This document shows, in pieces, positions 16,620 to 25,907 of a DNA stretch of 29,171 nt. Within the stretch, counting starts at the first letter, position 1, and the number at the start of each line of letters is the position of its first letter. Below the pieces are notes generated by a model that was not told the origin of the DNA, did no database searches, and saw only the letters and a list, made by a program, of their open reading frames with translations. Origin of the DNA: UBA1479 sp963972065 (GTDB lineage: Bacteria > Pseudomonadota > Alphaproteobacteria > Rhodospirillales > Casp-alpha2). The stretch lies in contig CAXAVJ010000042.1 of assembly GCA_963972065.1 (NCBI GenBank), positions 1 to 29,171 on the forward strand. The letters are read 5' to 3'. Made by a program: the position numbers and the translations under genes.

Positions 16620-17534
16620 ATGAAGCAGCCCTTGGATCTGCGCCTGCTGCAGGCGTTCATTTTGCTGGTGGAAACGGGCAGCGTGTCGGAAACGGCGCGC
16701 CGTCTCGGGCGGACCCAGCCGGCCGTCAGCCTGCAGATGCGGCGGCTGGAGGAAACGGTCCATGCCAAGCTGTTCACCACGGTCAACCGCAAGCTGGTGC
16801 TGACCCCGGATGGGGAGCTTCTGCTCGGCTATGCGCGCACGATCATGAACCTGCAGGAAGAGGTCAAGGTGCGCCTGACCGCGCCCAAGCTCAGCGGCAA
16901 GGTGGTGCTGGGCGTGCCCGACCTTTATGCGGCCTATCTGCTGCCGCCGATCCTGTCCAGCTTCACCAACGCCTTTCCCGACATCGAGGTCGAACTGCGG
17001 ACCCTGCTGTCGAGCCCACTGGTCACCCAGCTGAAGCGCGGCGAGATCGACCTTGCCCTGGTGACCGACATGCGGGCCTTCGACGAAGGCGACGTGGTCG
17101 CCCGCGAACCCCTGGTCTGGGTCACGGGGGAGGCCCGATCCCTGCACAACAACAACCCGGTGCCGCTCGCGGTTCTGCCGCCGGGCAACGTGTTCCGCGA
17201 CCTTGCGCTCGCGGGCCTGGCGACCATGGGGCGGAAATGGAAGATCGCCTTCGTCAGCGCTGGGATCAGCGGCCTGCAGGCGGCGGTGCTCAGCGGCAGC
17301 GCGGTCAGCGTCGTGGCCAAAAGCTCGGTCATGCCGGGCATGCGGGTGCTGGGTGCGGCGGAAAGCTTCCCGGCCCTGCAAGGCGTCGACCTGGTGCTCT
17401 ACCGCGCCGGCAAGCGCAACAACGCGGCCGCCGACGTGATGGGCGACCTCATCGCCGAATACTTCGCGCGCTCCAGCATCGCGCCGGTCAGGGGTGCGGC
17501 CAAGACGCAGGCGGGAAGCGGGTCCCACGAATAG
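16620..17534 (+). CDS. LysR-family transcriptional regulator
   Basis: The protein has 304 residues, the standard family length. The N-terminal winged helix covers about residues 5-64 (LRLLQAFILLVETGSVSETA, then RLGRTQPAVSLQMRRLEE). A LysR_substrate periplasmic-binding-like domain runs from about 90 to the end (GKVVLGVPDLYAAYLLP). No ribosome site is visible before the ATG at 16620, so it may be weakly translated or leaderless. Its divergent position makes the SsuABC-like operon its probable target, with the transported compound or a metabolite as co-inducer. Confidence 0.92.
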   Translation: MKQPLDLRLLQAFILLVETGSVSETARRLGRTQPAVSLQMRRLEETVHAKLFTTVNRKLVLTPDGELLLGYARTIMNLQEEVKVRLTAPKLSGKVVLGVPDLYAAYLLPPILSSFTNAFPDIEVELRTLLSSPLVTQLKRGEIDLALVTDMRAFDEGDVVAREPLVWVTGEARSLHNNNPVPLAVLPPGNVFRDLALAGLATMGRKWKIAFVSAGISGLQAAVLSGSAVSVVAKSSVMPGMRVLGAAESFPALQGVDLVLYRAGKRNNAAADVMGDLIAEYFARSSIAPVRGAAKTQAGSGSHE

Positions 17535-17601
17535 GCGGACGGAGAGCCCCCATTTTTGCCGGAGGCGGAAACCTGCGACCGGTTCTTGGTCGCGGAGAAA
17601 G

Positions 17602-17635
17602 GGGGCGGCCCGCCACGTTGTGGGTGGACCGCCCC
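17602..17635. terminator. Strong hairpin between convergent lysR and norB
   Basis: GGGGCGG at 17602-17608 pairs with CCGCCCC at 17629-17635. The inner CCGCCAC and GTGGGTGG extend the stem after one mismatch. It lies in the 107-base gap between two convergent genes. A clear T-run is missing on both sides (only CCCTTTC follows on the minus strand), so it may be a weak bidirectional terminator or an mRNA-end stabiliser. Confidence 0.5.
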
Positions 17636-17641
17636 GTGGCT

Positions 17642-19915
17642 TCAGGCCGCTTGCCGTTTCGCCGTGGTTGCCTTGAACACGAACAGTACGAAGGCGGCGA
17701 CGCCGACAGCGAACACCACGTCACCGGGAACACGCATCCAGACAAGTCCTTCCATGATTGGGCTATGGACGAACTCGGACGATCGGGCGAAGGAATAGCC
17801 GTGCTCAATACTGGCGTAAGTCTGCCAGATTCCCTGCGGCAGCAGCGACAGGAACGTCATCATGGCAAGGCCGATGTTGAGGGTCCAGAAAGACACCTTC
17901 AGCAATTTCTGATTCCATTGACGGACATCGGTCAGGCCCCGCAAACAGTACAGAAGAAGGCCCAGGCCCAGCATGCCGTAGACGCCGAATAAGGAGGCAT
18001 GGCCGTGGTTGGCCGTCGTATTCAATCCCTGCATGTAATACAGCGCAATCGGCGGGTTGATAAGGAAGCCGAACAGGCCGGCGCCGACTAGGTTCCAGAA
18101 CAGCACCGAGGCGAAGAACATGAAGGGCCAGTGGTAGTTGGTTTCCCAGGTTTGCTCATGTTCGATCTTGGTGCGGTTGTAGGCTTCGAATCCGATCACC
18201 ATCAGTGGAACCACCTCCAGCGCGGAGAATGAAGCGCCGACGGCGATCACGGAAGTCGGAGTGCCGCTGAAGTAGAGGTGATGGAAGGTCCCCAGAACGC
18301 CGCCGAACAGGAAGATGATGGTCGCCAGCATGACCATCACCGTCGCCGTCGTTGAGCGCAGGATGCCCATGCGCACGAAGAGCACGGCAATGATGGCGGT
18401 CGCGAAGACCTCGAAGATCCCCTCGACCCAGAGATGGACCACCCACCAGCGCCAATATTCCATGATCGAAATGTGCGTATTCTGGCCCCACATGAGGCCA
18501 GCGGCGTACAGGAGGCCGATCGCCAGTGCGGCGATCACGACAAGCCCGACAAGCGATTTGCTGCCCTGCGCCGCGAACACCGGTTGCAGGGCCCTCAGCA
18601 CCAGGGCGACCCAAAGGAACAGGCCGATGGTCAGGTAGATCTGCCAGAACCGGCCGAGATCGACGTATTCATATCCCTGATGGCCGAACCAGAAGTTGGC
18701 GGTCAGGTCACCGAAGTAACGGTGCACGGCTGCCCATTGACCGGCGAAGGAACCAACCACGATGACCAGCAGGCTGATGAACAGAAAGTTGACCCCAAGC
18801 CGCTGAAATTTAGGGTCCCTCCCCGCAAGCAGCGGCGCGACATACAGCCCCGTCGCAAGCCAAGCCGTAGCGATCCAGAACACCGCCAATTGTGTGTGCC
18901 AGGTTCGTGTCACCGAATAGGGCAGGTAATCGACCAGGGGCATGCCATAAACCCCCTGGCCTTCGATGGCGTAATGCGCGGTGACGATCCCCAGCAGGAC
19001 CTGCGCCAGGAACAAGGCGCAAACGACCCAAAAATACTTGGCCGTCGCACGCATGGAGGGGGTGATGACAATGCTGTCGATCAGGTCGGACTTGGCGAAG
19101 CCGCCGTCGGGAACCACGTCCGTGTTCCAGGTATCGAACTGTTTGGCGTAATACCAGACCAACGCCCCGATCCCGGCCAGAAGGATGATCACCGAGGCGA
19201 TGCTCCACAGCAACGTTCCCGATGTGGGATGGTTGCCGACCAAAGGCTCATGCGGCCAGTTGCTTGTATAGGTGATGGTGTCGCCGGGCCGGTTCGTCGT
19301 GGCGCTCCAGGCTGTCCAGAAATAGAAGGCGGACAGGTCGTGCGCTTCTTCCGGGGTCAGGAAGGCATGCATCGGAAACGCGTAGTCGCGCCGAAGATCG
19401 AGGGCATCCTGCCCGTCGCCGACATACAGTTTCGTGAAATGCGACTCAACGGCCTGGATGGCTTGGGCGCGTGTCGGGCTGACGGTGATGGCCTGTGTCG
19501 ACGGATCGAAGGTATTGCGCCGCATTTCCTGTTGAATGTCGGCGCGGAGCATCGTGTCCTGCTGGTCCGGGCGCAAACTCGGGTAGGGGTTTTGCGCAGT
19601 GGAGAGCGCCAACAGCGCGGAAGCTTCACGGTGCAGCCAGTCGGCGCTCCAGTCCGGCGCCAGGTAGCCGCCGTGGCCCCATACCGACCCTTGCTGCATG
19701 CCGCCGATGGATTGCCAAAGATTCTGGCCCCGTTCGATATTCGCCCGGGTGTACAGCGTGGTGCCGTCGGTTGACCCGACCACAGCGGGGATGGGGGGCG
19801 CTTCCCGGTATATTTCATTGCCGAGGAAAAGCATGGTGCCAAACATGGCGGCCATGCCGATGGTGAGAATCAACCAAAGTCTCTTGATCGAGAACGTGGA
19901 TTTGTAAGTTGTCAT
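17642..19915 (-). CDS. norB: Quinol-type nitric oxide reductase (qNOR)
   Basis: The protein has 757 residues from the ATG at 19915, preceded by AAAGG; an upstream in-frame reading lacks a ribosome site. The N-terminal extension before the first core helices contains a periplasmic domain (residues about 35-220), which marks the quinol-oxidising single-subunit form. Haem-copper ligands are visible in RTWHTQLAVFW, VVHLWVEGIFEVFA (His and Glu of the Fe-B site), FHHLYFSGTP and TTANHGHASLFG. It reduces 2 NO to N2O in the inner membrane using quinol. No norC, norD, norQ, nirK or nirS gene is in view. NO detoxification is therefore at least as likely as denitrification. Confidence 0.95.
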   Translation of the reverse strand: MTTYKSTFSIKRLWLILTIGMAAMFGTMLFLGNEIYREAPPIPAVVGSTDGTTLYTRANIERGQNLWQSIGGMQQGSVWGHGGYLAPDWSADWLHREASALLALSTAQNPYPSLRPDQQDTMLRADIQQEMRRNTFDPSTQAITVSPTRAQAIQAVESHFTKLYVGDGQDALDLRRDYAFPMHAFLTPEEAHDLSAFYFWTAWSATTNRPGDTITYTSNWPHEPLVGNHPTSGTLLWSIASVIILLAGIGALVWYYAKQFDTWNTDVVPDGGFAKSDLIDSIVITPSMRATAKYFWVVCALFLAQVLLGIVTAHYAIEGQGVYGMPLVDYLPYSVTRTWHTQLAVFWIATAWLATGLYVAPLLAGRDPKFQRLGVNFLFISLLVIVVGSFAGQWAAVHRYFGDLTANFWFGHQGYEYVDLGRFWQIYLTIGLFLWVALVLRALQPVFAAQGSKSLVGLVVIAALAIGLLYAAGLMWGQNTHISIMEYWRWWVVHLWVEGIFEVFATAIIAVLFVRMGILRSTTATVMVMLATIIFLFGGVLGTFHHLYFSGTPTSVIAVGASFSALEVVPLMVIGFEAYNRTKIEHEQTWETNYHWPFMFFASVLFWNLVGAGLFGFLINPPIALYYMQGLNTTANHGHASLFGVYGMLGLGLLLYCLRGLTDVRQWNQKLLKVSFWTLNIGLAMMTFLSLLPQGIWQTYASIEHGYSFARSSEFVHSPIMEGLVWMRVPGDVVFAVGVAAFVLFVFKATTAKRQAA

Positions 19916-20384
19916 GCCCGCACCTTTCGAAGCTGCTTCACGTGTAGGAAATCCTGCACTCAGTCCGTTGATCCGCGATATGCGCGGCCGACGCCCGGGC
20001 GATAGGGCCCGCGGCGTGATAATGGCGTCGATCCGATTTTGCGAAAATTCATGGTTTGACGGTTCCGCCACGGAGGCCCGGGTTATGCACGCACGCCGTC
20101 ATGTGCGGTAGCGCGGACAGGCTGACGGGGCGGGGCCTTGACCTGACGGAGGTGAATCTAGCGGAAAGCCGCGACCTGTGGGGGCGCGGGACGCTGTGCG
20201 CGGCACGGGCGCAACCAGCAGCGGCGGATTCATGGCTCGGGTGATGCTCGGCATTGGCCCACTCAAACCCGGCAAAACGCACCGGATACTCGCCTATGGA
20301 AAAGTTGTTGGCGGCAATGCTACCGACAGGAGGGGCACCGTGTCATGACAAATATCAATTAAGGATCGGTTTCGTTTGGGGGAG
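19916..20384. other. Gene-free stretch upstream of norB
   Basis: I see no convincing gene in these 469 bases; the short open frames lack ribosome sites and family resemblance. An FNR/DNR-like half-site TTGAT lies at 19968-19972, 53 bases before the norB ATG, but the second half does not match. A small perfect dyad ATTTT-GCG-AAAAT lies at 20036-20048. Either could take part in NO- or oxygen-dependent control. I found no NsrR-type long palindrome by eye. Confidence 0.4.
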
Positions 20385-20461
20385 TGGTGGGCCAGGCAGG
20401 ACTCGAACCTGCAACCAGACGGTTATGAGCCGTCGGCTCTAACCAGTTGAGCTACTGGCCC
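20385..20461 (-). tRNA. tRNA with CAT anticodon (tRNA-Ile2 or elongator tRNA-Met)
   Basis: The minus strand folds into a full cloverleaf. The acceptor GGGCCAG (20461 inward) pairs with CTGGCCC (20395-20389). The discriminator A is at 20388 and an encoded CCA at 20387-20385. The D-arm GCTCAACTGGTTAGAGC, anticodon loop CTCATAA (anticodon CAT, 20427-20425) and T-arm GCAGGTTCGAGTCCTGC are all canonical. The GGGCC acceptor and T-arm resemble the isoleucine-2 type, whose CAT anticodon is modified to lysidine by TilS to read AUA. An elongator methionine tRNA cannot be excluded without a model score. It lies downstream of rpoD on the same strand. Confidence 0.93.
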
Positions 20462-20496
20462 TTTATTCGGTTTTCCTCCGTCCCCCCTTAGGAACG

Positions 20497-20528
20497 GAAA
20501 AGGCCGGAAGCGTCGTCGCTCCCGGCCT
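20497..20528 (-). terminator. Rho-independent terminator of the dnaG-rpoD operon
   Basis: Downstream of rpoD on the minus strand, AGGCCGGGAGCG (20528 to 20517) pairs with CGCTTCCGGCCT (20512 to 20501) with one mismatch and a four-base loop. A short T-run, TTTTCC, follows. It lies 25 bases after the rpoD stop and before the tRNA gene. Confidence 0.85.
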
Positions 20529-20553
20529 GTCGTTTGGTCCGTATGCCTGGCGT

Positions 20554-22619
<2,066 letters not shown>

Positions 22620-22787
22620 GCTCGACCTCTAAATCCGTTGTTCGGGGACCCCGCCCCCTCCGGCCCTTCCGCCCTTGGCGTCCGGTCCGGCTCAAACCTC
22701 AATGGGGTCCCGATGCCATGTCTCAGCTTGAAAAATGCGTCTCGTCAAACTGCCCGTTGGTTTAACCACCTGCCGTCCGGCTGCCTC

Positions 22788-24638
22788 CTAGTCGAAGGCC
22801 GCTTCCGGCTGTTCGCCTTCGTCCATCATCCGCCGAACCCGAACAACCCAATTCATGTTTGCCTCCGACGGGTCACGCCGGACAGCATCCTGGGCTGCTT
22901 GGAGTTCGGACTCCAGGTCCTCTCCGCGCAAGTGGCTAATGGTCGCTTCCCAACCCTGTCTGGCCTCTGCATGTCCCGCATTGGGGCGCGCGAATCTAGC
23001 GTGGTCGTAGGTTCGCGCGCTTAATAGCTGGCTCAGCGCCTGGGAATAACCCTGCTCTGACAAGTGGTTTACAAGCCCTTCGGTGTCAAGGGGTAAACCA
23101 CCCGCGTGGGTGATTAATATCGCCTGACGCAGATTGTCAAGGTTCTGGTCATTGATGGCGACCTGGCCGAGTTGTTCCTCGACCTCGGCCAGCAGCTCCG
23201 GATGGTTGATCGCGGTGGCCAAAAGGATGGCCCAGCGCAGGCGCGCGCTCTCCACCGGCCGGGTGTCGGCGGTGTCGGCGCGCAGGCGCTCGGACGGCCC
23301 GATCCAGGCGTTGGCACCCCATTTCCCACGGCCGAACCCGCGCCCCTGCCGTTGGGCGCCGCGCCCGCCCTGCCGGCCGGGGCCGTCGGGCCACAGGCGG
23401 GATTTGAAGAAATCCTGAAAATACCGCCGCACGGTGGGATCGGGGATGTCGCGGATGCGCTGGTCGAGCCGCTTGTTCAAATCCGCCCGGCCTTCCGGTG
23501 TCGGTGGCAGGCGGCCGCCGGATTCAACCCGCCAGATCAGTTCGGACAGCGCCGTGGCGCCGGACAGCAGCGTGTCGAAGGCCTGGCGGCCCTGGCCCTG
23601 GACCAGGCTGTCCGGGTCCTCGCCCGGCGGCAGCAGGGCGAAGCGCAGCCCGAACCCGGCCTTGAGCAGCGGCAGGGCCCGTTCCGCCGCCCGCGCGGCG
23701 GCGCGTTGGCCGGCCGCATCGCCGTCGAAGCACAGCACCGGTTCCGGCGCCAGCCGCCACAGCAGGGCGATCTGCTCTTCCGTCAGGGCCGTGCCGAGGG
23801 GGGCAACGGCCTGGCCGATCCCGGCCTGGGCCAGGGCGATGACGTCCGTATAGCCTTCACAGACGATGACAGTGCCGGCGCTGCGGATCGCGTCTTTTGC
23901 TTGTGCGAGTCCGTACAGGTTGCGGCCCTTGTGGAACAGGGGGGTTTCCGGTGAATTCAGGTATTTGGGCCCGTCACCCGCCAGCAACCGCGCGCCGAAG
24001 GCGATGACCTGGCCCTGTCGGTCGGTGATCGGGAACATGACGCGGCCACGGAATCGGTCATAAGGCTCGCGGCCCGCATCCTCGGGCTGAACCAGCAGCC
24101 CGGCGGCGACCATCAGGCCCTCTTCGATGCCCTCCGCCGCCAGCATGGATTTCAGCTTGCCGCGCCCGTCGGGGGAGAATCCCAACCGGAACCGGCGGAT
24201 CGTCTCGTCCGTCAGGCCGCGCCCGCGCAGGTAATCCAGGGCCGGGCGGCCTTCGGGCATGCGCAGGCATTTCTCGAAGAACGCCGCCGCCATCTCCACG
24301 ACCTCGGCCAGGGTGCGGTTGCGGGCCCGGCGCTCGCGGTCTTCCGGCGTTTCCTCGGGCATGGGCAGCCCGGCCTCGCCGGCCAGGCGCTGCACCGCCT
24401 CGCGGAATTCCAGGCCCTCGCTTTCCATCACGAAATCGATGACCGATCCATGGGCGCCGCAACCGAAGCAATGGTAATGATCGTCGTAGACGTGGAAGCT
24501 CGGCGTCTTTTCCTTATGAAAGGGGCAGCAGCCCTTGGTGTCGCGGCCCGAACGGATCAGCTTGACCCGCCGTCCCACGACCTCCGTCGCGGGCAGTCGC
24601 GCCTTCAGTTCTTCCAGGAATTCCGGGGGGATCGCCAT
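22788..24638 (-). CDS. dnaG: DNA primase DnaG, complete copy
   Basis: This is a 616-residue primase that makes RNA primers at the replication fork. The N-terminal CHC2 zinc site uses C38, H41, C57 and C60. The RNA-polymerase core contains EPYDRFRGRVMFPITDRQG, and the TOPRIM part has VCEGYTDVIALAQAG (E261) and the metal-binding DGD at 305-307. A C-terminal DnaB-helicase-binding domain starts near residue 465. The ATG at 24638 is only two bases after the stop of an upstream fusion gene (TAG-AA-ATG). Its own leader has been replaced, with only a weak GGAATC about 16 bases upstream, so its translation is probably coupled to that gene. The first 254 bases are duplicated at 25470-25723. Confidence 0.96.
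   Translation of the reverse strand: MAIPPEFLEELKARLPATEVVGRRVKLIRSGRDTKGCCPFHKEKTPSFHVYDDHYHCFGCGAHGSVIDFVMESEGLEFREAVQRLAGEAGLPMPEETPEDRERRARNRTLAEVVEMAAAFFEKCLRMPEGRPALDYLRGRGLTDETIRRFRLGFSPDGRGKLKSMLAAEGIEEGLMVAAGLLVQPEDAGREPYDRFRGRVMFPITDRQGQVIAFGARLLAGDGPKYLNSPETPLFHKGRNLYGLAQAKDAIRSAGTVIVCEGYTDVIALAQAGIGQAVAPLGTALTEEQIALLWRLAPEPVLCFDGDAAGQRAAARAAERALPLLKAGFGLRFALLPPGEDPDSLVQGQGRQAFDTLLSGATALSELIWRVESGGRLPPTPEGRADLNKRLDQRIRDIPDPTVRRYFQDFFKSRLWPDGPGRQGGRGAQRQGRGFGRGKWGANAWIGPSERLRADTADTRPVESARLRWAILLATAINHPELLAEVEEQLGQVAINDQNLDNLRQAILITHAGGLPLDTEGLVNHLSEQGYSQALSQLLSARTYDHARFARPNAGHAEARQGWEATISHLRGEDLESELQAAQDAVRRDPSEANMNWVVRVRRMMDEGEQPEAAFD
24385..24638 (-). repeat. Direct repeat, dnaG-proximal copy (5' end of dnaG)
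   Basis: These 254 bases, the first codons of the intact dnaG, recur at 25470-25723 in the same orientation, offset by exactly 1,085 bases. By eye I count five mismatches: four within the innermost 41 bases and one near the start-codon end. About 170 bases in between are identical. Confidence 0.95.
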
Positions 24639-24640
24639 TT

Positions 24641-25723
24641 CTATATTACGATTCCATTAGTGTCGGATTTTGGGCGATCAGCCCATGTCTCAACTAGATA
24701 GACTGCCATTGCACCTGAAAGGTTCACGGCAAGATGTGCGTGACGAGATTTCGGCCTTGCTGGTGAACGTCCAACGCCATGCGCGTCACCCAACTTGTTT
24801 CTTATAGTCCCAAGGCTATTCACTATGGTTTGGCAGCCGCCAAGAATTGATTTGAATGTTTTTTCAGTATGTTGTGACGGCGCAAGGTTTAATTCTTCTG
24901 CTACTAGGTGATACAGCTTTGGAAGTTCTTCATTTCTTTGATGCGCAACACCTAAGTCGTCGAGGATCAATTTGCATGTTGTTTCCAGTAAGGTTCGCGC
25001 AACCGTAATAGCGCCTTCTGGATCGTGTGTTTTCCGGTCAAGGGCCTTAGCCCATAAATCCATCACATGTGTTTGATTTAATTGCTCTAGCGTCAATGAA
25101 GCGACGTCTAGGTGCGAGTCTGAAACCTTCAACTCAAGATAGTTTAGTAAAGGGGCAAACTCGTCTCCCAAATAAGCACGCCGTTCGGCATAAGTTGGCC
25201 GTCCCTTTTTTATGTGGCTCCAAAATAGCGATAGATTCCTGCAATTGACTAAAAATTCAGGGCAAAGTCCTCGTAGCTTGGAATCGCTGAGGAAGGTTTT
25301 TCTTTTTGTTTTGAAATCGTCCTCATCAATCGAATTGCCAGTGGCGTAGGCAATCAACATATCTAGAAGCGCTTCGGCCTCATCAGCTGAAGGGTTTCGC
25401 TGCGCTCCGTCGACATCTGGTAAAATGGTTTTCTCATCGGAAGGAAAGCTTATGCCCGCCGAGTCTGCTAGGCGCTGGACTGCCTCGCGGAATTCCAGGC
25501 CTTCGGTTTCCATCACGAAATCGATGACCGATCCATGGGCGCCGCAACCGAAGCAATGGTAATGATCGTCGTAGACGTGGAAGCTCGGCGTCTTTTCCTT
25601 ATGAAAGGGGCAGCAGCCCTTGGTGTCGCGGCCCGAACGGATCAGCTTGACCCGCCGTCCCACGACCTCCGTCGCGGGCAGCCGCGCCTTCAGTTCTTCC
25701 AGGAATTCCGGGGGGATCGCCAT
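24641..25723 (-). CDS. DnaG zinc-binding domain fused to abortive-infection (Abi_C-type, HEPN-like) domain
   Basis: The 360-residue protein has two parts. Residues 1-86 are nearly identical to the host primase N-terminus, with all four zinc ligands kept (C38, H41, C57, C60). After LADSAGISFP and a short linker, residues about 110-355 match the abortive infection family: LIAYATGN, YAERRAYLGDEF, GAITVARTLLETTCK, APSQHTEKTFKSILGG and AVNLSGAMAVYLVETW. RNKLGDAH (308-315) is an R-x6-H arrangement like the catalytic pair of HEPN ribonucleases. It occupies dnaG's original promoter position and ends in TAG two bases before the intact dnaG ATG. The second part is low-GC and foreign. I infer an anti-phage RNase or toxin whose primase domain acts as bait, regulator or targeting module. 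An in-frame start at 25783 is less likely. Confidence 0.88.
   Translation of the reverse strand: MAIPPEFLEELKARLPATEVVGRRVKLIRSGRDTKGCCPFHKEKTPSFHVYDDHYHCFGCGAHGSVIDFVMETEGLEFREAVQRLADSAGISFPSDEKTILPDVDGAQRNPSADEAEALLDMLIAYATGNSIDEDDFKTKRKTFLSDSKLRGLCPEFLVNCRNLSLFWSHIKKGRPTYAERRAYLGDEFAPLLNYLELKVSDSHLDVASLTLEQLNQTHVMDLWAKALDRKTHDPEGAITVARTLLETTCKLILDDLGVAHQRNEELPKLYHLVAEELNLAPSQHTEKTFKSILGGCQTIVNSLGTIRNKLGDAHGVGRSPARPKSRHAHLAVNLSGAMAVYLVETWADRPKSDTNGIVI
25470..25723 (-). repeat. Direct repeat, promoter-proximal copy (5' end of the fusion gene)
   Basis: This is the second copy of the 254-bp dnaG start. It encodes the zinc domain of the fusion protein. It is probably the host's original dnaG start up to a crossover point, since the sequence upstream of it is GC-rich and continues into yqeY. 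Beyond 25470 the similarity to dnaG stops and the low-GC Abi part begins. Confidence 0.95.
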
Positions 25724-25907
25724 CTGTGATGGGGCGCCTGTCTGTGGTTTAAGGGCAGGATTGCAACCTGCGACCATACCCATAATAAGGGGATCGGCGC
25801 AGCAGTGGAGTCACGGGGGTTATCCCCGTGATTCTCAAGTCATCCACAGCGGGTTCGCGTGGATATCGCTGGTGAAATGCAGGTCGAATCGACGGGCAAG
25901 CCCCAAG
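25724..25907 (-). promoter_or_regulatory. Original dnaG leader: tRNA-like fragment, hairpin and DnaA-box-like sites
   Basis: This 184-base gap between yqeY and the fusion gene must hold the original dnaG promoter. It contains a perfect stem TCACGGGG/CCCCGTGA at 25811-25831 with a five-base loop, but no T-run. TTATCCCCG (25820) and TCATCCACA (25840) each resemble the DnaA box TTATCCACA. On the minus strand, 25771 to 25755 reads GCAGG-TTGCAAT-CCTGC, with the exact stem and loop sizes of a tRNA T-arm, followed by a CCA-containing end. A possible -10-like TATTAT or TATGGT lies near 25771-25784. None of these is proven functional. Confidence 0.4.

Larger units (their letters stand above)
24639..25723 (-). 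mobile_element. 1,085-bp acquired unit between dnaG direct repeats
   Basis: One repeat period is exactly the 1,083-bp fusion gene plus two bases. The part outside the repeat (24639-25469) is low in GC: two sample lines counted by hand give about 35% and 47%, against roughly 65% in dnaG and carA. It encodes no integrase or transposase. Entry by homologous recombination of an incoming fusion-dnaG segment, or integration of a small element that regenerates dnaG, would both give this structure. Recombination between the repeats would remove it without a scar. Confidence 0.55.

Noticed and set aside
16548..17528. Minus-strand frame opposite the LysR gene
   Set aside because: It is an antisense shadow of a canonical LysR regulator, with composition unlike a real protein.
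18434..19774. 446-residue frame opposite norB
   Set aside because: It lacks motifs and overlaps a complete nitric oxide reductase on the other strand.
20056..20442. Short frames between norB and the tRNA gene
   Set aside because: They have no ribosome sites, no conserved motifs, and one runs into the tRNA gene.
24641..25723. Reading the upstream dnaG-like gene as a simple dnaG pseudogene
   Set aside because: The frame is intact for 360 residues, the non-dnaG part matches a complete Abi-type protein, and all zinc ligands are kept.
25811..25848. Chromosome origin suggested by DnaA-box-like sequences
   Set aside because: There are only two imperfect boxes, no AT-rich unwinding region, and none of the usual origin neighbours.
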